Assembly (NCBI GenBank): GCA_024138015.1
Contig: JAMXBB010000012.1
Coordinates: forward strand, 25,121,579 to 25,185,578
From: Lumnitzera littorea
Taxonomy: Eukaryota > Streptophyta > Magnoliopsida > Myrtales > Combretaceae
Length of the DNA: 64,000 bases
Direction: 5' to 3'
Under the pieces are notes generated by a model. That model made no database searches, was not told the origin of the DNA, and worked only from the letters and a program-made list of their open reading frames with translations. Both the position numbers and the translations under genes were made by a program. Shown piece by piece: positions 21,469-33,753 of the stretch. Each line of letters opens with the position of its first letter. The first letter of the stretch is position 1.

Positions 21469-22144
21469 TACTCATGAAGACTTGGTGATCATTCGACTAG
21501 CACAAAAGGCTAGTTGATTAGAGTGTGAAAGTGGTTGGCTAATCATGTTAGAAAGTGTTTACTAGAGATGGCTACGGTTCGATTTGATATGGTTCACTAC
21601 TTCAAGCTAAAACGAACATAATATTACGGTTTGGTTCTTTTTTTAAGTGAAACCTAAATTTATGTTTTTAAATGGTATGTTATTACACACATAAATGTGG
21701 AAGTATCTAGGGATAAGTGGGTAACCTTGTTATATACTCACCCATATCTTATTTGATCAAGTAAGATCTAGATAAGAATTAAGGATCATAGGGTAGGTTT
21801 TGAATACAAATTTTCCAAAACCTACTTTTACATGGTAGAGTATGGGTTATACTTTTTCATTTACCTCTCTTATTTTATTTTTCCATTCTTTTCCATTTGC
21901 TAAATAGTAAGACTACATAAACTTAAAATAAAGAATATAGGAAAAATTACATTTTGTTTTATTAATTTCACATATTTCACTACAAGTCCCGTAGGTTTCG
22001 CATGAGAAAACTTATAATATTATATAGGGATTGCTTTTTTGACATCACATAAACCTGAAATTTATTATAAAAAAAATTGCATGCTCCACAAGGTACCCTA
22101 TACCCTGTAAGTTTTGCAGTGTACAACTTCTTGGGTAGTTTTAG
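21469..22144. other. Unassigned AT-rich spacer
   Basis: No coding sequence. TAGAGATGGCTACGG (21,563) and TAGGGATAAGTGGG (21,709) resemble hAT-type ends but have no partner or duplication. It separates the chromovirus remnant from the old minus-strand gypsy. Confidence 0.35.
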
Positions 22145-23000
22145 GTTGCTATTGGATAAGTCTCAATCACATATTTCATTAGTTAATCCACCATCACCTA
22201 CACTATATTATGCTTATTCTTAGTCTTAGGGAGATGTGTGGCAAAATTTATGGTCACATGCTCCCACTTCCACTCTCGTATAGATAAGGATAACAATTCT
22301 CCAATTAACCTTTTATGTTCAATCTTTATTATCTGATATATGATACACCTGACAACATATTTTGCAATTTCATATTTCATGTTATTCCACTAGTAGTGCT
22401 TATTTAAGTCCTTTTAACATCTTAGTATTTTCAAGATGAGTAAAGTACCCGAAATGACGTGTTTCTCTTAAGTTTTTCGTTTAAGCTCTTCTTATTTTGG
22501 TCTACATAGCCTACATCCATACCTCAAAAGACCTTAGCATCAATATTGGATTTATCTGCTTTACCTTACTCCTTTCTACTCTTGATCTGCTGGATACCTG
22601 CATCCTCAAACTGTGTAACCTTTATTTTGTCCATAATAGTTTTGCTGAATGTGTAGATTAGCTAATCTAGCCCCTACCTATCAAGTCATTATCTCTAACT
22701 CTAGTCTACGCATGTCCTCAAATAGAGGCTTTTGTTGTGTGACTAATACTGTTATCTTGCCTTATTTCTTCTTGTTGAGAGCGTCTACCACTACATTCTC
22801 TTTACCTAGATAATACTAAATATCAATATTGTAATCTTTAATTAACTCCAACCACTACCTTTATTTTAGGTTCAACTCCAATTGCACAAAAATGTATTTT
22901 AAACTTTTTTGACCTGTAAAGACTTGAGACCTTTCACTGTATAGATAATGTCTCTAGTGCATTAAGGCTATAACAACCATTGCTAACTTCAAGTCTTGAG
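22145..23000 (-). pseudogene. RNase H end and integrase start of the old gypsy
   Basis: From 23,000 downward on the - strand: the RNase H stretch around VFTGQKSLKYIF, then WLELIKDYNIDI and VVVDALN (the usual spacer before integrase), then the integrase finger and catalytic-domain start at 22,380-22,198 (YVVRCIIYQ, REWKWEHVTINFATHLP). Several stops. The sequence becomes unrecognisable below ~22,150. At 23,000 the frame is cut by the 14.6-kb insertion and resumes at 37,643. Confidence 0.75.
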
Positions 23001-23719
23001 TGTCAAGCCCTATTTTCATTTTTCTTAATTTAATCTATACTATGCCCAACTCATTTAATATATATATTACTCGAAATAAAATTAAATAAAAACATTTTTT
23101 TCAGTTTTTACAAAATATTTTTTAAAATAATTTTTGAGTCCCCAATTAGTAAAACTGGTAAAAAAAGTAAAATTAGGGTTTTTATATGAAAAAACCTTAA
23201 TTTAACCACTAGTTAACAAATTTGCTAAAAAATTAACTTTTCAAAAAATAAAACGGAAAACTAAGCTCGAAGGTTAACTTATTAAGACAAAAGTCATCAT
23301 GCGATAATTATTAGAAATTAGGTAATGGGCCTTTATATTTATGATTTCTCTAAAAATGCAAAAATAGGAAAAATGAATGAAATAATAAAAAAAAAATTTA
23401 CTTTTTAATAGTTGTCCTAAAGGTGCCTGCATGCCTATTAGTCGAAATCAAACTAATGTAGTTTTGATTTATTTTAGAAAAACTTTAGTAGATTGATTTT
23501 TTTTTTAATAAAAAACCAGGCCAGATTTATGTTTATTAACCATCTCATTATTAAAAAAAAAAACTAAGGAAACCCTAATCTTTATTTCCAGTTTTGAAAA
23601 AACCTTAAAAAGACCTAATTTTTGAAAAAAAAAAAAAAACCAAAGTTAAGATTTCTTATTTTATGAAAAACCACCTATGTGACAAGACAATTTTTATTTT
23701 CTAGAAAATCCAGTAGATG

Positions 23720-24140
23720 CCTAATTTGTTAAAAAAATGTAATTTTAATATGAAACATGTAATCTTATCTAAATCTTTTAAGATATACAATCTAGATGCA
23801 AATCTTATCCTAAAGATATGAATCTTGAGAAAACATGCAACTATACCCTAAAAATACAACTTTTTTTAAAAATATGTAATTTTTCTAAAAATATGCGAGA
23901 ATATTAAAAATGTAAATTTTATGTAAATATATGCAATTTTTGTGAAAATATGCAAAAGATGCAATTTTTTGACAAAAGATGCAAATTATATAAAAGAAAT
24001 GCAATTTTTATTCGAACATGCAATTTATTGTCAAAAAAGAGATAAAACATGCCAACTTTTGGGAGAATATGCAATTTTTCTAAATGATGTACTTTTGACA
24101 AAAGAATTGTGATTTTGATGATGAACATGCAAGATATGCA
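23720..24140. repeat. Degenerate AT-rich minisatellite with ATGCAA core
   Basis: More than ten irregularly spaced (A)ATATGCAA(TTTTT) or AGATGCAA cores, 15-35 bases apart, with linkers such as TTGACAAAAG recurring. No constant period. Confidence 0.6.
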
Positions 24141-27100
24141 ACAACTACTAACACTGAAAAATAACACAAAGACCTACAAAAAACCTATGTTAGTGTCTGG
24201 TCTATATAAATAAAAAAAAAATCATAAGCTACTAAAACTAATAATACTAAAGAAATAAAAAATAAAAAATACAACTATGTACTATCCTCATTAGGAGTGG
24301 GTTCAATCCAAGGGAGACTTGTGTGGGTTGAGTCAACTGTAGACAAGTCATAGAGCTCTTAAGTGATTCAGGACGAGTTACAACTCTTCTTCAACAATGT
24401 CTACTCTAATGGCTTCCTACAGTAAGTTTATGTGCACTAATTTTTAAGGGAAATTACGATTTCATGTAACTTAGATTATTAAAAACATATTTGTTAACAA
24501 TGCCTTAGAGAAAAATGGTGGTTTTGAAAGATTGGGTGGTGGTTGGTACAGGTTTAGGTAGAATAGGCAATCATGCTTATAGGTTTGGGTTTACAGTTAC
24601 ACGAGGGTCTATTAGGTGTCATGGGTCCTACTATGTGCAGTGGTGGTCATATGGGGGTTGTTAGTTGCTGCGCAAGGTAGAGAAGGGTGGTAAGGTGTTA
24701 GGTTGGAATGATGTGCTGGGTTACGTGGGTTTGAGCTAAAGGTAAGGATGAGAGTAGGCGTTATATGTGGTGTTGGGTAGTTGCATGGCTATCTTGCTGT
24801 GGGTGTGTGGTTGTGTAGTGGTGTAGATGTTAACTGGGGCGTAGTTGTCATTGGTTGGTATGTGTGCATAGTTGGGGTGTTGTTGTAGTTGACGATGGTC
24901 GTTTAGTTGGTGTTGAATGGATGACAAATGTTAGTAGTCAAGGATCTGTCATGGCTAGAGTTACAACGGTTGTGAAGAAGAGAGAGAAGGTCGAGTTGTA
25001 TTGGTGTAATGGGTTGTGACTGTATCAATGGTAAGGGTTGAGTGGATGATAAGGGAAGACGATTGCTGTTTGCTGCTCATAATGTGCCTTCCTCTTGATT
25101 CTGTTATCTAAGCTTCTCTTATAGTTTTTCAATTTGCAACTAATTTGTAACTCGGATTAACTCAAATCGACTGTGAGATCCTCATTCTAGCAAGTAGGAC
25201 ATTAGCATGGGGAAATTTAAGATATATGTGAAAATCTACTTTGCATAACTCTGAACATATGTTAGGACCACAAATTAATAAAACGACTTAGAGAATCTAG
25301 GTATTCGAAATAGAATTATAAAATAATAATGCAAGTTAAAAGTTAAAAATATTTTTAAATTCACTTGTTAATTGTTTAAATAAGAAAACCATGAAATTTA
25401 AAACCCAGTTTAACTAAATCTCAGACCTAAATTAATAATATAGAATTTAATAAAATAACAAGTGGCAACCCTTAGAAATGATAATTGCAAAAACATATAA
25501 ATAAGTTAATCAACTGTAATAGAAGGATTATGAACTCTTAAATTTAAGACGCCTATGTAATCAATTCATTTAGGCTTGAAACCGACCATAGGACTCGAGA
25601 GTCAGTCAAAGCAACCATGTAAATTTAATTGTTGTAGCGTAATATTAAAATATTAAAGTAAGCTAAAATGGTAAAACTAGCACTTTCATTAGTGAAATTT
25701 TAAAAGATTTCGATTACCAACCCAACATATAAAAGACTTTAGAATCAACTAAATAAATAAGAAAAGTAATAAATGTTATGAAAAAATAATAAATAAGCAA
25801 ATGAAATGAGATATTTAATAACAATAATAATAATAATAGGGTATAAGTAAGTATGCTTATAATGCAGAAGATTTAGTAGAAGTTTTATATAAAGATTAAA
25901 ATTGACATAAAGTAATAAATATAATAAAATGTTTATAGAAAAATAATAAATAAAAGAGAGGATACGGTTTTCAAAAATCATGGATTGTCCATGGATTATA
26001 GCTAAAGATTATGCCAAAGAACCATGATTTGAGAGCACAGTTGTCAAAAACCATAGATTTGATTCAATGGTTTTGGGAGAGATAAGAAAAATAAGTGATA
26101 AGAGGAAAGAAGCAACTTTGACACATGTCTTCCATGCTTCTACTCCCATAATTAATCAAATCACTATAAAAACCCTTACGCACTTTATTTACACTCTTTA
26201 AGTACTTACAAATTAGAGGGAATTTGTGATAAAATTGAAAAGATTCTTTGGGAAACTTAAAAATTTTAGGAAAATAGGTACAAATCTACGAGATTAGAGT
26301 TTGGATACTTAGGGACAACTTAGAAGTTAACGGCTATCACCACCCTACAGTAAATCTACTGCCTATAGCTGCTAACAAGGCCTTCTCCATTGTCGATTAC
26401 CGTAGCTCCTAAAACCAATGAGTTTAACTATTCACCTAATTTTCAACAATTCATTAAAAATATCCAATTTTATAAGAAAATTATGGAAAATTTTATTTTG
26501 ACATTATTTTAAAGCATATTTTCATGTAAAATTGTTATTATTATAAAAATTTTTCATTTTATATATCATCCTTAAGAAATGGACTTTTCAGGGTCAATTT
26601 TTGATTTAATTTTCAAAAACCTAAATGATATAACTTTCCTAGCAAAATTTTTCTGTAAATACCTTATTACATATATAAAATTTCTATATAAAGAGTCTCT
26701 CTAAATATTTTCATTTTATCAAGGTCAATTTTTAATTTTAGGAAAAACCGATAAGTTGAAATAAAAAGAAAATCCATTATTTTTCACATGATTTTGTTAT
26801 ATGTGATGAATAATTTTTTGTTACATGCAGTAAGTTAATCTTGATTTTTTTTAATGGAAATAGGAGATTTTATTAAAAGATGGGTTTTTCGAAGGTAAAC
26901 TTAATGGCTTTACTTAAATGGTTATGGGATTTTTCATTAAGTTAATAAATTGATTATTTTTGTTAAAAATCCTTAAAAATCAATAGTAAATTAAAGATTT
27001 TAGTTGTTTTACATAAAGTGTATTCACTTTAAAAACCATGATTTTTCAACTAATGTCTTTTAGGTATATTAGTTAATTAGATGTGTTTAGCATTCTTTTT

Positions 27101-28139
27101 TGTTGAATTTTAGGTTATGTAAGTTGATGTAGATGAGTTTCTAAACCATGAGAGTTTGATATCGATGGAGTTCCGGCATGGTTAGGCATGAACAAAGTAA
27201 AGAAAAGTGGGAAAAATGGTGTTTTTGGTGAATCGAGACAAATCTAATGCTTGTAAAAGATGCTATAGAAGTTCTAGATAAGCTAGTGAAGGAGCTGATA
27301 GCTATAGAAGGTTTCATAGAGGCTTCTGTAGATGCTAGTGCAAGCTGTTGACTTGTAGAAGGTATTGTGGAAACTTTCTTGATTGAGTTGACTATAAGTT
27401 ACTACTGTAGAAACTTTAGTAGAAGGTTTCTTGATACAAAAATTATACACAAAGTTCCTATAAAAGGTTATGTAGAAGAGCTATTTGATAAGAAACGTTA
27501 GTTAAAATGCTAGTAGATGGTTATGTAAAAAGTTTCATATAAAAATATATGAATTAAAATACTAGTAGAAGCTTGAATAGAAGGTCTAATAGGCAAATAA
27601 TGACTAAGGGCTCTAGTAGAAGCTATGTAGAAGGTATTGGAAACCTAAGAAACTTAGTAGAAAGTTAAGTAAAAGGTCTAAAAAACCTATATAAAGGTAA
27701 TAATACTAAATATCCATAACCAACACCTATTGACTATTAAAAGAATGTTAAGCTAAAAAGAAAGCATAATAATTAAAACACTCTTACTCCAATGAATTAC
27801 ATTGAAATTGAAACATGACTTGCAATATAGGGATCGTCGATGACAAAAGACTAAGGCATCTGAGTTATAAGAGCAAATGGGAATCTAGATAAGTGGGATC
27901 ACTGCTTAATGGCATTTTAGAGTAGTTAATTGTGTAGTTAGAGGTTGATGTGTACACTTGTTTCTGGTTGTAAAGTAGTTAATTGTGCACATGTAACGTG
28001 CATACTTGGAAACTATCTACTATGTTATTTGATTGTTATGCTACATGTTGTGATTACTTTGCTGTTTATCGCTTCTTGATTTCATTGTTGTAATTGGTTG
28101 GTGACCTCTAAATAGAGTAAGCTAAAACTTTGACATAAA

Positions 28140-28340
28140 CACTAATTGGACATGCATTGTAACCCATTAGAGGAATGGTTAGGACATCTGACCAAATGCT
28201 GACCCTTTGATGAGACAGCTATAATTAGCCTTTCTCTAATCCTGATAGAACTAAGTGGTAAGAGAGGAAACCGTGATAGGATTGGGGGCATTAGGTTCGA
28301 AGGTAGTCACTATTAGAACCCAGAGGAGCGGTTAAGTTAT
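28140..28340 (+). repeat. Possible diverged fragment of the ~3-kb LTR family
   Basis: The order of blocks around AACTAAGTGG, AAGAGAGGAAACC and TTCGAAGGTAGTC matches the family-L stretch TAGTCGAACTAAGTGA...GGTTCAAAGGTAGTC in the reverse complement of 51,500-51,660. Boundaries not determined; 26,163 CTATAAAA may be its TATA box. Confidence 0.35.
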
Positions 28341-29689
28341 GGTAGTACTACCATGTAATATAGGAAAATCTAAGATCAAGTACCATCCTTAATCAGGGAC
28401 CTTCAGTGCATTACACAGGGCATCTTATAACTCCATCTTCCTCCTAAGAACCAGTGTCAAGTAATAACGGAGCATGCAATATAGAATTATGCCATAATAT
28501 CTAAATCCAACATGAACATAAACAAATGTTGGGTATAAGGTTTCCCCTAGCATAAGTTATATAGAACCCAAAATAAGACAATACTAGTAGTCTACACTAC
28601 TTAACATACTAAAGATACGTAAATAACTTAAAGAGTCCAAATGATATTTAAGTGATCTCTCATACTCTCTTCTTCTCCTCACTAACCAATCCTAAGCTAG
28701 AAAGGTTAACCTGGAGCATCCTATAGCTTAACTCCAACCAAAGATCCTACTATAATAACAAACTATAGGGAGATAAGCTACAACTACTTAATGGGTAACC
28801 TTCCTACTTTACTATCCAACAATAACAAGCAAGTTATTAATTAAATATATGAATGCATGATCAAGCATATGCAATGTAAATAGTATATACAATCAACCGG
28901 TAATTGTATACAGCATGGTTTTATGCCCACTGTTGCTTGGGTTAGGAAGTATTTAGGTATGTCAAGATTTCGATATCCATGTCTAATAAGAGTTCTTTTA
29001 ACAATACAAACATCGTTAGCAATAAACACAGCTTTGCCTTGAGCAGAAGACGACAATCTCCAAAGCCAAGTAGATCCTAAAGGTCAAGGCAAGAACATAT
29101 CACGCGAATACATCGCATGATAAATAATCACAACATATAATATCAATATGGATCCATTTATGCATGATCTCCCATTCTACTGTATAGTACTAATGCCCTT
29201 TAACTCATGTTATAAGATACAATACATGTCCGGTTTAATTGAAGGTCAAATATTTATTAGTTCTAGGTTCATGAGGTGATCAAGCAATTATATTCTAGAC
29301 ACTCTAATGTCCTAAGTTCTAATGCAACAAATAAGGGTATTTGAAATATTTTAAGATAATTTACAAGTAAGAATTAACCAAAACAAGCACATACAAGTTC
29401 CTATATATCCCAACATGCAATAAGTTCAATCATTAGATATAATTATATAGTACACTAACTACAAGTACATAATAAAATAAAATAAGTGGTAGTATATTCA
29501 CTTTACCATAATATCTAACAGTTCCAACTCTATGAGTATTCTATTTATACTAATTACCTAGGCCTTCTTACTCTATATCCCCATTTTAACTGACTTCATA
29601 TTTCATACGTAGTTTCTTCATTTTAACTTCGCTTTTACTGATCTTATAGTCGTTTTCATTGTTTTCGAGTGTTCTTTGATTTGTGAGGT

Positions 29690-30180
29690 CATTTTTTGGT
29701 TCTTAGGCCAGTAAGTTCTCGATTTGGGCCTTACAAGGTTATAGGCCTAAAAGGTAAGTTGGGTCACTTTAGGATTTGAGCCTAGTTTTAGGCTTAGTTT
29801 TTGGTCTTGAGCTTTATACTTAATATTTTGGGCTTCCTTTTAAGTATTTTGAATGAACTTTTTCTACCTAACACTTTAAATTCTCATCTTAGACCTTGGT
29901 GATACTCTTATGGGCCTAAATGGGCTCTTTTTTAAGGCTCTAACTCATTAAGGGGTCTATGGTGAGAGTCTTTGATAGGCTTTTAGGTTTAGTGAGCCTT
30001 TTAAATAACTTATTTTAAGCCTTTTAACATAAGGTTCAAATTTGTTCATCTTCTTAAATGGGCTTTAAACTTGGTTCTTTTGGGTTTTTTAAGCCTAATT
30101 TGCATTTTAAGGCCTTAAGCCTAAACCCACTTGTATTTTTGGGCTTAAGCCCAACCTTGACCCTAAGTTTAACCCACTTT
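29690..30180. repeat. GGCTT/AAGCC low-complexity block
   Basis: Frequent GGGCCTAA, AGGCTT, GGGCTT and AAGCCTAA words, on both strands, at 10-40 base intervals. Non-coding; no fixed period. Confidence 0.5.
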
Positions 30181-32178
30181 TATTAAGTTTATAGATCTTA
30201 TCATTAACATTAAGGTGGTCATTAACACCATTTTTAAGTCTCTAATTACTAACTTAGCTAGTTTAAGGCCTTAGCTTATCATTAGCCTACTTAACTTGGT
30301 TAATTAAGTTCTAAATCATACTTAGCACTAAATAAACATGTTATTAAGCTAATAAATTGAGATTTACAAATTTGAAGTCCTTATGAAAGTGGCAACCAAC
30401 AAGTATTCCTAGGGCTTCCTTCTTTTTTTGGATGCAACGCTTGTTTTTAAGGTGTTTTTCCTTAATCAAAACTACACTTTTACTTACTTAGGGTTATTAT
30501 TATTGCATAATATGTGGATGACAAACAAGATGGGGACTAGGGAAGGGGCGGTACACTTGGTGGGATGGGAGTTTAGTGCTTATCTAGGTGATTTAACTCT
30601 AAAACTAACAAAACATTACACTTCTCTACATGTTAATATCAAAACCCTAACTAAAGAGTATTTTGCTTTCATTAACCATGTTTGTTCTTCATGAAAACAT
30701 CCTAAATCATCTAAGGCATGGCTGTAAAGTAAATGATATACATTAAAATACAACTTCCTAGCATTATCCTAAAAGAAAAACAAGGAAAAACTAAGCCTAA
30801 ACACTTATCAGAGCTAGGAGTATGGAAGGCCTCCTTATGTGTGTATGTGTGTGTGGGTGAGCCTTGTGTGTGTGTGAGGGTGTGAGTGTGTCAGACAACA
30901 AGAGGGGTGTGTGTATGTGACGTGAGGCTTGGTGGTGGGTGGTTTAGTGAAGTGGTGGTAGTGGCTAGCGATAGTAGGTGCATAGGTAGTTGGTGGAGGA
31001 AGTTTAGAAGTGTTTTTGGAGTGTGATGTTTTAGAGAATGTTTTAGGGTTTGAAAAATGAAGAAGAATTAGTAAGTGAGGGAGTGAATGGCTGGCGTGAA
31101 AGGGGAGAGAAAGAGTAGGGGACAATGTGTATGTATTTTAGAAAGGGAGGGACTTAGTTCAAATGGGGACCATGTACTCCCTTGCTTTATTACCAATTAA
31201 AGAAAGATCTTATCCCTTTAGAGTACAAGATATTTTAAGGTCATTAAGACGTTATCTTGTGATCCTTAATTATGTTTAACTTGTAGTTAATTAAGATGTG
31301 ACGAAAGTTGGTTAGGGATTAAGGTTTGTTTAGGGTAATTTATGGTAGTTAAGCATAATTAGGCTAGTTAAGTGTAATTAGGGTATGTTTAAGGTTTTGT
31401 TAAGTTTTGATATTACACTTTAGTTAATCTAAGTACCCTACACATGTACTTAGGGTTTCATTAGGGTTTGATGCTCGTTTATAATTGTTCAATTTGCATA
31501 CGAGCTTAGAAATTAAGGTTTTAGTTTATTAGCGATATCGATAACTTTTAATGATGGATTTAGTCTTACTATTAGGGCTTATTTGTCATGTTAAGGTATT
31601 TGGTTAATTAATTAGAACTTAGCAATTTTTTTTATGATTTTATTACCTTTCTAGGGTTTTTTGAGTATTAGGGTTTCTAGGGTTTTAGGGCCTCACTTCT
31701 TTTAAGGTTTTGGTTTAATGTTTAGAGTTCGATTCTTTCACTTAGGGTTTTATTATTATGTTTGCATAATTCTAGGGACTATCCAAAGACCTTTCATCTA
31801 GCCTTACTTTTGGTTATTGAAAACTTCTCAGGTTTATAATAACGGGAGAAGTCAGGTCTCTATTGCACAAGCTTGAATTGGCTCGAAGCTTGAATTTGCT
31901 CGAAGCTATGGCATCGCGCCTATGAGTGTAATCTCCTCAACCCGGGTTAGAGCTAGTGTAATTTTTCTATCTTCATGATGGACCAAATAACATCGTGTGG
32001 ATGGCATACGCTTGTTGCGTTACATTGCATCTAATTAACTGAATGACAACCCTGCGTAATTGTTGTGCTGTGTATGCTTCCGTCTCTATGTCCATCTCCA
32101 TCTCCGTCTCCTTACTAAGCAATGGTTGCTCATATCTTCATAGTTCTTTTGCAAGTCCTAAAAAATAGATACCAAGAT

Positions 32179-33462
32179 TGATATCAGGCAAGTGCACCTA
32201 TTAGTTTTAATATAGCGGAGTGAGTCCGAGTCGATCCCTCAGAGACTTCGAGTACTAATATTAACCTTAGCTCTATTATCTAACTAGAAAATTGTGATGG
32301 GTTGAATAAATTAAAAATACTAAAATTAACAAATTAACTTAATTATGAGACTTGATTAAGCAATTTAGAAAGCAATAAACTTAAGAACGACTTCGAGAAG
32401 GCAAATAACGTATTTAGGAATTATTTCCCTTAAAGTCTAACATGTGATCGCTTAAAACGTATCAAATTCAATCTTTATTATTCTTGACCAGAGGAATTCA
32501 CAGTTAAAGTTAACACCTTTCTCAAGCATATTAATCCTTATCCTAAATTATTTACAGGAATTTCTTCACTTAGTAATATAATTTAGAATCGCATTAATAT
32601 ATAAAGAATTCCCACATAAAATAACAACTTTCTGGAAGAAACATGTAACTTATCTCTAAGGACACATGTAATTCTCTTCAATTATGTCAAGATCTCATTA
32701 CATATGTGATTTCTCAATCATCATGCATAATATCATAGATTGATACTCTAGAAATATCAATTAACAATTAAATAACATAATTGAATTAAGAAAAGATATA
32801 AACTTTATTGAAAATTATCAATAAATCTAATAGTCACATGAAATCCTAGGTTTTACAATCCTAAATACAAGAATCTTAAGCTATCATAATGAAATTAAAA
32901 ACAAATTGCAACAAAATCAAGAAATAAAACATGAAAAACCCCTTTTGTTGATGAAAACCTCTTCAATCTCTTCAATCTTGAAGTTAGATGTTGCTTTCGC
33001 CTTTTGCTCCACATTTTCTTCAAGTCTCTTCTCTTTTGAATGTCCCATGTTATGGGTAAAACCCTAGTAAGTTTTTTTATAATGTACTGTAAAATTCCTT
33101 TTTTCGTCACCAAACATAGCTTGGGACATAGTTATGTCTCCAAGTTGTGTAACTTATTGACCTTAGCACTTAAAATTTTTCTGGATGGACACAGCTTGGG
33201 AACACAGTTGTGTCCCAGACTGTGTAACTTTCTGACCAAAATTCCTATTGTTTATGTAACTTCAAAACTTTATAACTCATTCATTTGAACTCCAAATTAA
33301 GTGAAACTTGATTCCTTTTCTTCGTTTTTAATCTAAGAACGCGTTCAAATCTTGAAATCAAAATTTTACTCAATTAAGTATCAATTTCTTTTAAAAAAAC
33401 AAAGATGTAAGGGAAATACGATAAAATCACCATGTGAAATGTATTTAAAATAAGAGTTATCA
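32179..33462 (-). mobile_element. Solo LTR of the Athila family, minus strand
   Basis: The reverse complement starts TGATAACTCT and ends CTGATATCA, matching the LTR at 9,969-11,185 along its length. A perfect 5-bp target-site duplication AAGAT flanks it (32,174-32,178 and 33,463-33,467). No internal sequence, so it is a product of LTR-LTR recombination. It is clearly more diverged than the two LTRs of the element at 1-11,185. Confidence 0.93.
33074..33230 (-). promoter_or_regulatory. LTR promoter with two nested palindromes and a TATA box
   Basis: On the - strand, two palindrome units (at ~33,230-33,187 and ~33,155-33,114) precede TATAAAAA at 33,081-33,074, with 33 bp from the last arm to TATA. 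The units are spaced about 75 bp and keep the TTACACA...TGTGT outer arms and GGGACA/TGTCCC-like inner arms in decayed form. Confidence 0.65.
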
Positions 33463-33753
33463 AAGATCACCCAATCCTTAGGTGTATAAGGATGGATAAC
33501 GGGATTAGAGTGTGGAGCAAATAGATTGGAATATTCTTTTATCTTTATTTTGGAGTCAATTAGGTCATTTGAATAGCCCAGACTAATTTATAATATTATA
33601 TTTATTGTAAAAATGATGATGGATTCTTTTATAAATTTTCATGTACAAAAATTTCGAGTATTTTTTTTCAAGGAATTATAATAATCAAATTTCTCTTTTT
33701 TAAAGAAATGTATGAACCAAATGTATCTATTTTACTTTAGTTATTGAATTAAA

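Larger units (their letters stand above)
23001..31839. other. Left part of the nest, mostly unassigned
   Basis: Very AT-rich, with no recognisable coding domain on either strand. Contents that can be named: an ATGCAA-core minisatellite (23,720-24,140), a T/G-rich block (24,540-25,060), a TATA-like CTATAAAA at ~26,163, a possible diverged family-L stretch (28,140-28,340), a GGCTT/AAGCC-rich block (29,690-30,180) and a GT-rich block (30,835-31,125). Confidence 0.4.

Noticed and set aside
18196..21473. Target-site duplication for the chromovirus remnant
   Set aside because: Flanks ATGCA and TACTC do not match; the LTR boundaries are supported by TGTCAC/GTGACA ends, primer site and purine tract instead.
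21563..21722. hAT-like ends TAGAGATGGCTACGG and TAGGGATAAGTGGG
   Set aside because: No matching inverted partner and no 8-bp duplication (GTGTTTAC not repeated) within the following kilobase.
24736..24927. 63-codon minus-strand ORF
   Set aside because: Lies in a T/G-biased non-coding block; composition (His, Tyr, Thr, Asn) reflects that bias.
30835..31125. 96-codon minus-strand ORF rich in Thr, His, Pro
   Set aside because: Translation of a GT/CA-rich low-complexity tract.
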